From: Globomyces pollinis-pini | Taxonomy: Eukaryota; Chytridiomycota; Chytridiomycetes; Rhizophydiales; Globomycetaceae | Length of the DNA: 49,852 nucleotides | Reading direction: 5' to 3' | NCBI GenBank assembly: GCA_025399215.1 | Contig: MU621196.1 | Location: 4,160 to 54,011, forward strand | Shown here: piece by piece, positions 41,710-49,852 of the stretch | Layout of the letters: each line of letters opens with the position of its first letter | Numbering within the stretch: the stretch's first letter is position 1 | The notes under the pieces: generated by a model | What the model was told of the DNA's origin: nothing | Database searches by the model: none | What the model saw: only the letters and a program-made list of their open reading frames with translations | Made by a program: the position numbers and the translations under genes

Positions 41710-44654
41710 ATGGTCAAAATAGTTGTTAAATTTTTGTTTCTCAATCGCGTTGTGAGTGGGTCAACAAATATATATTTAATGGACGAAAAATTGAAGAAAT
41801 TACAGCAATTATTATCAGCCAATCACAGTGTTGATGGGGAGACGTCAGAGTTGTTCAATGATCCGATTGCATTTTATGCAACACTGATCAAACCCAAAGT
41901 CTGCCCACTCTCAAAGTCCTTGAATAGAGATGATTGTATTTTTCCCGAAACACCACAATCAGGAAACTTAACTTGGGGATGTCCAGCTGGGTAATTGGTT
42001 GAAACTTATCATAGAAATTATTGTTTAAATCCAAATCAAATAGAACAATGCCAGCCGGGTTTTTATTGCGTACAATGATTTTTATTAATTGAATGTAGCC
42101 AGAAAATACTACCCAGCCAATCTTCTGCCCAGCATCATATTTTTGTTCAAATGACACCAAAACACTGTCTCTTTGCCCGTATTCCAATGTTGCTAAGAAA
42201 TAGTGAAAATTACTATTGTCCCAAATCTACAGTGAAGCCATTTTCATGCCATTTCATGGCAAGCTGTCCTGAAGGTAATTTGAACGATGTCCAATGGTAG
42301 GGACGGCAAGTACACGACTGTACGGTCTAATAGGATTCATTTTCTTAGCAATCATTTGTTTGCATGTTATCATTAGGATCGACAAAATGATACGGGATGA
42401 GACTAAAAGAAGACTTGATATTCATTTGAAGAAAATTGCATTGCCAACGATAATAGATTATGAAGCGATTAGCCCTATTGATAATCCACTAAACATTGAG
42501 TTCAAAGATTTAAAATTCTGTTTGAATGATGGAAGCACTATCCTAAGTGGTATAAATGGACGGTTTAATGCTGGTCGATTTTGCGCAGTAATGGGACCAT
42601 CTGGAGCAGGAAGTGAGTTATGATAAACTGATCAATAGAAACAACGTAAAGATTCAAAAAGTTAAATTGTAGACTAATCAGTTTGTTATTGGGTACAGTG
42701 AGAAAAACTTCGGGTGAGATTCTTATAAATGGGAGTGTTAACAACCTGTCAAACTATTCAAAGAAGGTTGGATTTGTGCCGCAAGATGACATAATGGTAC
42801 TTATACAGCTTTAATTATATTTTTAGCATCGTGACTTGCCGATAAGGGAAATGCTATTGCATGCAGGAAGAATGCGACTACATCAGAAAAGTGCAATGGA
42901 ACTTCAATTAAAAGTAAATGAAACAATCAAGGCTTTAGGTAGGAAAATAAAACATGTCTAACTTTAGATTTGTCTACTGTAGCAGATGATATTGTCGGGG
43001 ATGAGTTAGTCAGAGGTATATCAGGTGGACAGAGGAAACGTGTTAGCATTGGTTTGGAACTTGTAACAGAGCCATCAGTACTTTTCTTAGATGAACCTAC
43101 AAGTGGACTGGATTCTTCAGTTTCGTTTGAGATTTGTAAAAATCTTCGACAGATTACACGAGTAAAACAACTTTGCACTGTAGCTATTATTCATAGCCCA
43201 AATCCAGCAGTTTTCAATACTTTTGATGACTTACTATTACTCGGAAAGGGTGGTAAAGTCGTATATTTTGGACCTATTGACACATTGCACGATTATTTCG
43301 ATAGAATTGGATTTCCATGTGATTCAGACGATTCAATTGCAGATCATCTCATGGACGTATTAGATAGTAAAATCCCATCATTATACCGACCAGATTTCAC
43401 CCCTAATATGCTCTTCGGATATTGGGCAGCATATCTCAATGGCAGTCTACAATTCACAGAAACTAGGATGACTTTAAACGAAGCCAGACAAAAAAAGAAT
43501 GACTATGATTTACAAAATTTAAATATGTTGACTGTGAAACTACTTCCGGATAATTTGTCTAATACAAAAACCAAGATATTCAAACCCAAGTATGGGTTGT
43601 TTAAATATTTCAACTCATCAATTGCGAGTATGATTGCAACTGTTTGGTCTGAGGAAACTAATGGTCCTTCGTTTTTGATTCAAACTTGGTACCTGGGAAA
43701 AAGGTACTTTAGTCAGATTATTAGAAATACGACTGCTCTTGACCTGCTTTTTCATTTCGCTGGAGGTTTAAATCACATTAGCTCATTATTTAGCAATGGT
43801 TATTTCAATCGGTAACTCTACAAAAGGCTACCAAGGTCCAATTCCTGATATGATTTGTTATATGTCCCCTTTGGTGTTGTTTAATATATGCCAAGAAGGG
43901 ATAGATACATTGCGGTAGAAATCTATCGTTAACTCTTTAGCCTTGCTGGTTTATACTTTAATCTTTGTATCTTTATTTGCGCTATTGCTACCTCGGTTCG
44001 AACGTTCGGAAAGGAAAAACTAGTAAAGTCGGCTCAATTCTAAATTTCTTTTGTAGATATTTTGGAGAGAAAGAAGAACTGGGATTAATGTGTTTGCTTA
44101 CTTTATTTCAAAACTATTCTTAGATATCCCATCAATTTTAGTTGACTCTCTTTGTTTTTGTATTGGATTATATGGATTTTATCCATTTATGACGCCTTTT
44201 GGTGACCTATATTTATTAGTTCTTCTTGCTTACTTCAACGGATTCGGAATGGGATATATCATCTCATTCATTTTTCCAGATAATTTGTACCCAATGGCGA
44301 ATTTTGGACTGTCGATACTATTCAATTTTTTATTAGGAGGAGGTTTTCCTACAATAGAAAGTGTTCAGAATACACTCTCGGCTCTATCACCTTATGGTAT
44401 CTTTGATTTCGTCCTTTTCTTTTATTCACTTAGTCCAACAAGATGGGCAATTGAAGGTAATATTCAAAAATTATTAAAAAATAGGATTTTGGCTAAAGGA
44501 GATAGAATACCGACCATTTTTGTTTACTAGAACATCTTATGGATATCAAGAAGGAAATTTTCCAATTGTTGTTCGAAATATGGTTTTGCTTGGGCTTGGA
44601 TGGCATATTTTGGCATTTATTATATTGTTGATATTTAATAAACCAAAGAAATAG
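41710..44654 (+). CDS. ABCG half-transporter with Cys-rich extracellular N-terminus, paralogue 1
   Basis: Thirteen exons give about 870 aa. Introns: 41991-42014, 42070-42098, 42179-42203, 42275-42300, 42613-42638, 42646-42672, 42797-42826, 42939-42967, 43766-43793, 43915-43940, 44023-44056 and 44457-44484. A signal-like start leads into a Cys-rich domain (CPAGNYC, CQPGFYCPENTTQ), then a membrane helix, the nucleotide-binding domain with Walker A GPSGAGKTT, Q-loop VPQDDIM, signature SGGQRKR, Walker B VLFLDEPTSGLDS, and finally the six-helix ABC2 membrane domain ending SPTRWAIEGFWLKEIEYRPF. The NBD-first order with an N-terminal Cys-rich domain fits the White/ABCG24-28 subgroup; it should dimerise to export lipid-like substrates. 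The Walker A Lys-Thr comes from a 7-nt exon (42639-42645). The neighbouring minus-strand gene is a paralogue. Confidence 0.9.
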
Positions 44655-44664
44655 TTATAATTTC

Positions 44665-47458
44665 TCAGTGATATATCAGGATGCACATTGCTAAAAGGGT
44701 GTAAAGCACTGACAGCAAAAATAAATTCTGTTGACATTTAAGTCCATTGGACCAATTATATCCATTTTCCAAAGCCATATTTTTTTCAGTAAATGGACGT
44801 GCTTGAATTTCCAACAGCCAGTACGCTTCTAGTTCCCAACGCGCAGGGGAGGTATCCCAAATGATTTTAAATATTTCCGGAAGCTGGTGAATTTCGTTTA
44901 ATGCGGGATTATGACCAGAAAGTAGAATGGGACCAAGAATAGAATAAAATGCATTTAATATAGAATGGTATCTTGTCTCGCACAAAATTCCAATAATATA
45001 ACTATGAATTAGTCAATTGTTTTTACCCAATCGGAAACGCTACAAATTCTACACCGATAACTGTGGTGATAACATTCCAAGGATTTCCCCGGAATGGAAA
45101 ACCAGTTAAAATTCCAAACCCATAAAGTATACTTGAGATAAATGCTCGTGGTATATCAGCAATGACTTTGCCAATGAAATAATAGAAAATGGAAACACCA
45201 GTGCTTTTCTCTCTTTTACAAACCTAGCCAATAAATCGAATGTAGTTCATACCATTTTCTCATCTTTGCTACCAAATGTTTTTACACCCGACGCAATTCC
45301 ACAAAACAGATTGCCAAGGATCAAAACTGTTAGGGTTTGTCTAGTATGTTAATTAAATTTTATCAACTTAAGTGTGTCAGTTGACGAGCTACATAGATCT
45401 TGTAATACAAAAGGGGCTAATACACAGAGGTCGGAAGGAAGTTTCCCATAAAACTCTGCCTCATTTGTTCCTATCCCTAAGAAAACCCCTAAATTTAATT
45501 TTTTGTAGCTATACCGAATAAATAATGCAAAGCCAATTCAGGAAAGATCAGGTTGGGCATAAATAGCGTCAATGACATAGCTCTTTCAACTGAATAAATT
45601 ATTTGATATTGAAATGGTGGAATTAAACGTTTGTAGGAAACGTTTGAGCTATAGTGAGATTTGAAAGATTCCAATGTATGAGAAAACTTCATCTTTAAAA
45701 TCGTGAAACCAATAGAAAAATAGCTGGCTAAATTTAACTTATAATTACTCCTTGCTGTGATTAATTGCGTATTTTGCCTCTCCAGCAGGACTGGATTTTT
45801 CAAATACGCAATTTGAGCATCTATAGCTTCTTGTGGTGTCATTCGTTTTCCAATTTCAAAATTCAATTCACCAGAGCAGTATAATTTCCAATATTCACTC
45901 AAGTCTGTCGAAATAAACGCCGGGTTATATTCTGATGGTACTTTTCCACTAATCACATTGATATAAAAATCAGCCGGAGATTCTCTCTTTGGACATGTAA
46001 ATCCAATGAAATGAAAGTATTGCAGTGCATCTATTCTGGATCCGTGATAAATTAACTTTCCACCTTTCCCCAAAAGTAGGAGATCATCAAATTGCCTAAA
46101 TGCGGCAACAGATGGTGACTATAGATTAGTTTTTTGATACTGATACATGAATGATGGATGCAATACACAAGTTACTGGTTTGCGCAATTTCACTCAGGTT
46201 TTGGCATAAACTAGTAGATGTAGAAGAGTCTAATCCAGTAGTAGGTTCATCCAGGAACAAAATCATTGGATTAGTTACTAATTCGATGGCAATATTAACC
46301 CGTTTCCTTTGTCCTCCAGAAATACCTCGTTTCTCGGCATCGCCGACTACTTTATGTGAAATAGATTCTATCCCAAGCATTTTTAAAACATCAATAACTT
46401 TTTGATTCCGCTGAAAATAATCCATATGGTGAGGTAATCGTGTATTGGCTGAATGCTGTAGAATCTCACGAATTGATAAGTTTCTATACATCACGTCGTC
46501 CTGTGGAACAAACCCGAGCTCTGTTGAATACTCTTTGAGAGAGGCATGTTTTCCATTGACTAATATTTCACCGGTGGTCGGCCTTACATGGCCCAACAAG
46601 ATACTAAGCAATCTAATTTTAGTCTTCTGGTTGTTATCCTTACGAAGTTTTACCAGATCCTGAAGGCCCCATAATTGCACACATTTTTCCAGATTTAAAC
46701 GATCCACTAATCCCTCTCAGTATATTTTGTCCATTTGGTAGAGTTAAGGATATATCCTTAAATTCTACGTTTAAGCGAGAATAGTTCTCTATTTTTTCGT
46801 TATTGCATATGGTGGGGTCTGCAACTTTTCTAATTGATTGATTAAATCGTCTGTTTTTTAGATTTTTAATTCTTGTAGATGCGATGGAGCCAAAAATTGC
46901 AACAATCATAACAAAGAAAAATACTCCAGCATATCCAATACGATATACCTTGAAAGATCCAGCCGGACAGTATGCCAATCCACCACATGATATTGGATTA
47001 ACTGTGGACAATGGACATACATATCCATCAGGACAAATATCAATTGTTTTCGAATCTGCACTGCAGTAATAACCTGGAGGACAATATACTGCTTGTGTAG
47101 CGTTCTCTGGACAAAAGAATCCAGGTAAACAAGATGAAGGATGATTTGCAGCCATGCAAAAATTACCAGCAGTGCAATTCCAACGAGTGCTACGAGGATA
47201 CATACAAAAGTTTCCAGTTTTATCATTAGCCAGCGGGCATCCACTAATGTTTACTGTAGATAGATAGAGCAGAAATGGATCCAGGTTTAAATATTCCATT
47301 GCTGTTGATTCATTATATATATTTGCTTTGATCAACTGATTATTAAGATTCGTTAGATTTAATTTTGATAAAACTCCAGTTATTGAAGATGAATTCAAAT
47401 TTTCCCAATTTGGTTTGCTAGTATTTGTAGTCTTGTTTAGCAATTGGGTGATATTCAT
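44665..47458 (-). CDS. ABCG half-transporter with Cys-rich extracellular N-terminus, paralogue 2
   Basis: Seven exons give about 875 aa. Introns: 46613-46643, 46119-46146, 45489-45514, 45341-45367, 45224-45252 and 45002-45026. The N-terminus has many N-glycosylation sequons and a Cys-rich domain (NCTAGNFC, CLPGFFCPENATQ, CPPGYYC, GYVCPL). A helix (VFFFVMIVAIFGSIAS) then precedes the NBD: Walker A GPSGSGKTS, VPQDDVM, SGGQRKR, ILFLDEPTTGLDS. The membrane domain ends SPARWELEAYWLLEIQARPF. It matches paralogue 1 throughout, and its intron after GKT is shared, but it lacks most of the other introns. The genes are convergent with 10 bp between stops, an inverted duplication. A clean signal peptide is not seen, so a further 5' exon is possible. 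Confidence 0.9.
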
Positions 47459-47942
47459 ACTGACGCGTGAAGGAAGATAAACAAAAAATATTCAACCCAA
47501 TATCGGAAACTGATTGATATAAGTATGCATGATTCAAGATTTATATGAAATCGAATTATTTTTACTCAGAACTGAATTCGTAGAACATTGAAGTAACGGT
47601 GGGTGCATATATTGTGTCACCATTTTGACAACCTATGAAAAGCTTTGATGAGCATAGACACAAGACTAGGATGTCACCAAAGCCATTCTGAAACCTTCAA
47701 AAGTATCTCTTTACTTGAACCTAAAGAACCAACAGAAGGTATATACGCAAGATCATACATGCAAGTATCATCAACATCGAACTTCCTATTCAGATGAATC
47801 CCTTCATACAAACGCGTTCGGGTGTATTGGGTACATTTGGTGGCTAATCGGGGTAAGCCGCAAAGGGAACAGGCGTCACCAGTCAAGCCATATCACCACC
47901 ACTATAAAATGGACCGTTCACCTTGGCTAGAAGTAACTTAAG
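47459..47942. other. Divergent intergenic region, ABCG paralogue 2 / P2X receptor
   Basis: 484 bp between divergent starts. A 70-codon frame on the minus strand (47674-47886) has no family resemblance and is not called. No RNA gene or repeat is seen. Confidence 0.5.
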
Positions 47943-49182
47943 ATGTCGTCATGGATGAATATGGTCACTTACTCATCAGCGAAAGTGGTGGTCGTGAGAG
48001 ATTGGCGATTAGGGTAAGTTCGTATAGGTCTGATGATAGTCTTCTGTATTACTCAATGATATTCGGGGTCTGTATCTATGTAATTTACAACATGATTGTG
48101 ACTGGGTCGTATTTAGACAAAGCACCTCCTGTTGCTGGTTCAGTTAGAACTTCATTGAGAATGCCCCCAAATCTTCCAGTTCCAAGTTATTGCACACCAG
48201 GTCCATTCAATCCTGATGGATGTTTGTTTTGGAGTCCTGAACAAATTGCATACCCTTTCATTGGAGAACTCAACACATTATTCATTACCACAAGAGTTTC
48301 TATTTATAACGCATCAGCTAAACCGGACTGTAGTTTTTTAAGTCCAACTTCTCAAGCATGTACACCTCCATCGATTTCAGAATTGAGAAGTACAAGAAAG
48401 ACATACTACATCGCCAATGTCGAAGCTATGACTATGCAGATTGATCACAGGTAAGATGTTTTATTTTGATCCTTTTAGCGTCCGTACCCAAGGTTCATTC
48501 AAATTCGGTCAATCTATATTCACAGTTGTACCTGCAAAAAATATGATTGGAACTTTACAGAACGTATGCCCAGAAAAGGCTCCAATTGTGTATGAAAATC
48601 CGTTTGATCAAAACTATCGAGAGTCAAAACCATTTAATACTTCTTTGGATGTCATACCCCTTCAAAAATTTCTGGATTATTCTACTTGTGAATCAGAAAC
48701 ATTTGATTTTAATGTCGAATCTAATGCTGATGGTGCTGCCAGTAAAGAAACAGTTCGATCAGCCGGGTTTATTGTCTCGGGTATTTGATAATATTATCAT
48801 TAATCATAGTTCCAATTAACTACGCTAATCGCCAAAGTAATAACGCACAGTTGAAATATCAATATCTTCCTAGTATCATTGGAGGATCTGAAATGAAATT
48901 AACACAGCAGCAATTCAATTCGGATGGTAGTATCACTTACTTAGACAGACATGGTATTAGACTAGTTTTTGCACAAACAGGGTCTATTGGTATCTTCAAT
49001 TTCATCACTGCTTGTAAGAACGGTCTCTTTATCTAACAATAGTGCTCAATCTTGTAGCTGCTTTGGCTATGGTGAAAGTAGCTACTTTGATCGTAGATTC
49101 AATGATGCTTTATCTGCTTCCAAAGAAGGAAACATACAAAAAAGCTAAATTTGATGAAACTGAAGATTTGCACCATCCATAG
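47943..49182 (+). CDS. P2X-type ATP-gated cation channel
   Basis: Five exons give 375 aa (family about 380-400). Introns: 48014-48039, 48451-48478, 48781-48809 and 49014-49042. I chose ATG 47943, not the nearby 47951, because only this frame gives the P2X N-terminus: MVTYSSAKVVVVRDWRLG matches the Y-x-T-x-K...(R/K)..LG motif, with Ser for Thr. TM1 (LLYYSMIFGVCIYVIYNMI) is followed by a Cys-containing ectodomain with YITxVEAM-like YYIANVEAMTMQIDHS, and then YLDRHGIRLVF, the GIR motif before TM2. TM2 is FNFITALLNLVAALAMVKVATLIVDSMMLYLL, followed by YKKAKFD, the P2X YxxxK trafficking motif. Trimers open on ATP binding and admit Na+/Ca2+. In some protists the protein sits in contractile vacuoles. 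Ecto-site lysines could not be assigned with confidence. Confidence 0.9.
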
Positions 49183-49852
49183 TTGTTTGCTAAATATTAT
49201 ACTAATATAATCCGTTCTACAAACACTTTTCTTGAGCTGTCCAGTTTTTCGAAGTATGATATTCAGTTTTTGATGAGACACTATCTGATTTTTTAAATCT
49301 GAAAGTAAGCTGTCCTTTTCAGAGAGTGACTTTAATGATAATTCTAAATCAGCTTTAATCTTCAAGTATTTACCATTTAAAATCTCAAAAGCGTTGTCTT
49401 TTTCATGCAACTCTTCTTGGTGTTTGACTTGCATTCCATCCATTTTGTTCTTTTGATCTTCCACTAATGTATTCGATCTGTTCGTGTATTCCAAAGCTCG
49501 TTGTTTTGCTTCGGCCATGGATGTGGCAAGTTTACTTTCAACCAAATCATTGGATTCAGTCTTTGCCTTCAATTCAGTCTTCAATAAATTGATCTCTGAT
49601 TGCATGAACTCTACTTGTTTCTTTAAATTTTCAAGAGATTGATTTTTAGCATCTAGATCAAATTGATGTCGTTTCACTGTGGACTCTTGATCAACCAACT
49701 TATATCGAAGTGAGCGTATAGTGTTTTCCAACTTTTCACATTGTTGTTCACGGCTTTCTTTGTTACTATTCAATTCATTTTGAATTTTCTCAATTTGAGA
49801 AACCTTTTGCAGTAACTTCATTTCCAAAGAAACAGAATTTTCTTTTAGAAGG
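49099..49852 (-). CDS. C-terminal part of a long coiled-coil protein, cut by the window edge
   Basis: The frame is open to the right edge, so the start is missing. About 205 residues are continuous Lys/Glu/Gln/Leu coiled coil (for example KLENTIRSLRYKLVDQE and SLENLKKQVEFMQSEI). The last 40 codons lose this character and run antisense over the end of the P2X gene. The true end is probably altered by an intron near 49226-49190 that I could not settle. Coiled coils of this sort occur in centrosomal, flagellar and cytoskeletal proteins, but the sequence does not allow a family call. Confidence 0.7.
   Translation of the reverse strand, partial: LLKENSVSLEMKLLQKVSQIEKIQNELNSNKESREQQCEKLENTIRSLRYKLVDQESTVKRHQFDLDAKNQSLENLKKQVEFMQSEINLLKTELKAKTESNDLVESKLATSMAEAKQRALEYTNRSNTLVEDQKNKMDGMQVKHQEELHEKDNAFEILNGKYLKIKADLELSLKSLSEKDSLLSDLKNQIVSHQKLNIILRKTGQLKKSVCRTDYISIIFSKQLWMVQIFSFIKFSFFVCFLLWKQIKHH

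Noticed and set aside
44401..44456. A possible extra intron (GTATCTTTG...CTTAG) in ABCG paralogue 1 near the SPTRW motif
   Set aside because: Removing it breaks the frame into SPTRWAIEG unless a second doubtful intron is added. The unspliced reading aligns acceptably with the paralogue.
45214..45224. GTTTGTAAAAG after an AG in ABCG paralogue 2, which could be a second intron half
   Set aside because: It is needed as coding sequence: it gives VCKREKSTG, aligned with IFWRERRTG of the paralogue. It is too short for an intron.
47951..48454. A 167-codon frame starting at ATG 47951 as the P2X start
   Set aside because: The frame beginning 8 bp upstream at 47943, joined across the 26-nt intron 48014-48039, gives the conserved P2X N-terminal motif. 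The 47951 frame runs through the intron.
1..49852. tRNA, rRNA or other structural RNA genes
   Set aside because: I looked for tRNA A- and B-box-like pairs (for example GGTTCGA-type motifs near 170, 27360 and 43997) and found no cloverleaf that could be folded. The hits lie in repeats or coding sequence.

Overview
The window is from a compact, AT-rich eukaryotic nuclear genome. Almost every gene is broken by extremely short GT-AG introns. I modelled about 105 by eye and about 98 are only 21-40 nt. Fungal signatures (a PRM1-type gamete fusion protein, an Ssh4-like SPRY protein, an OPT/isp4 transporter, GPI-anchored wall proteins) sit beside genes of flagellated cells (ARL6/BBS3, TMEM17, UNC119) and animal-like channels (a Slo/BK K+ channel and a P2X receptor). 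My inference is an early-diverging zoosporic fungus or relative (Cryptomycota/aphelid/chytrid grade, Rozella-like). The species cannot be fixed from this sequence alone.

Layout. 1-2.5 kb: no gene, only repeats, including one arm of a dispersed element. 2.5-4.1 kb (-): an acidic protein with repeated MARCKS-effector-like motifs. 4.7-5.4 kb (+): ARL6. 6.7-6.9 kb (-): a small KKGGAG..WGTP protein. 7.6-11.1 kb (+): a BK-like K+ channel. 11.2-12.5 kb (+): the RFC3-type clamp-loader subunit. 12.6-15.1 kb (-): an OPT transporter. 15.6-17.0 kb (+): an HSL-type esterase. 17.3-19.1 kb (+): a membrane SPRY protein. 19.2-21.1 kb (+): PRM1. 21.5-21.9 kb (+): a MAPEG-like protein. 22.0-23.8 kb (-): Nup58-type FG nucleoporin. 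23.9-25.1 kb (-): COP9 signalosome subunit 6. 25.1-25.9 kb (+): TMEM17. 26.5-28.9 kb (+): two unrecognised proteins on either side of a 760-bp inverted-repeat element. 29.2-30.5 kb (-): 3-ketosphinganine reductase. 30.8-31.4 kb (+): eIF1A. 31.7-32.0 kb (-): a small GPI-type secreted protein. 32.7-33.5 kb (-): UNC119. 33.6-34.8 kb (+): a FAM120/asteroid-like PIN nuclease-fold protein. 35.4-41.4 kb (-): one giant GPI-anchored surface protein of about 1,990 aa. 41.7-44.7 kb (+) and 44.7-47.5 kb (-): two tail-to-tail paralogous ABCG transporters. 47.9-49.2 kb (+): a P2X receptor. 49.1-49.85 kb (-): the end of a coiled-coil protein that runs off the window.

Functionally the window mixes housekeeping genes (RFC, eIF1A, CSN6, nucleoporin, sphingolipid synthesis) with cilium/zoospore genes (ARL6, TMEM17, UNC119) and a membrane/cell-surface set (PRM1, SPRY protein, adhesin, ABCG pair, OPT, two ion channels). 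Genes are tightly packed. CSN6 and TMEM17 diverge with 52 bp between start codons, and the two ABCG genes converge with 10 bp between stops.

Most notable: five of the seven introns longer than 40 nt split cleanly into two intron-sized halves at an internal AG|GT, and a sixth has a nested intron-in-intron form. This suggests serial or recursive splicing of about 30-nt intron units. Other points of interest are the MARCKS-like repeat protein, the 760-bp TTAA-flanked inverted-repeat element carrying a Cys-rich ORF, and a 7-nt microexon that encodes the Walker A lysine of an ABC transporter. All splice models are hand-built from reading frame and family alignment memory. No search was run.
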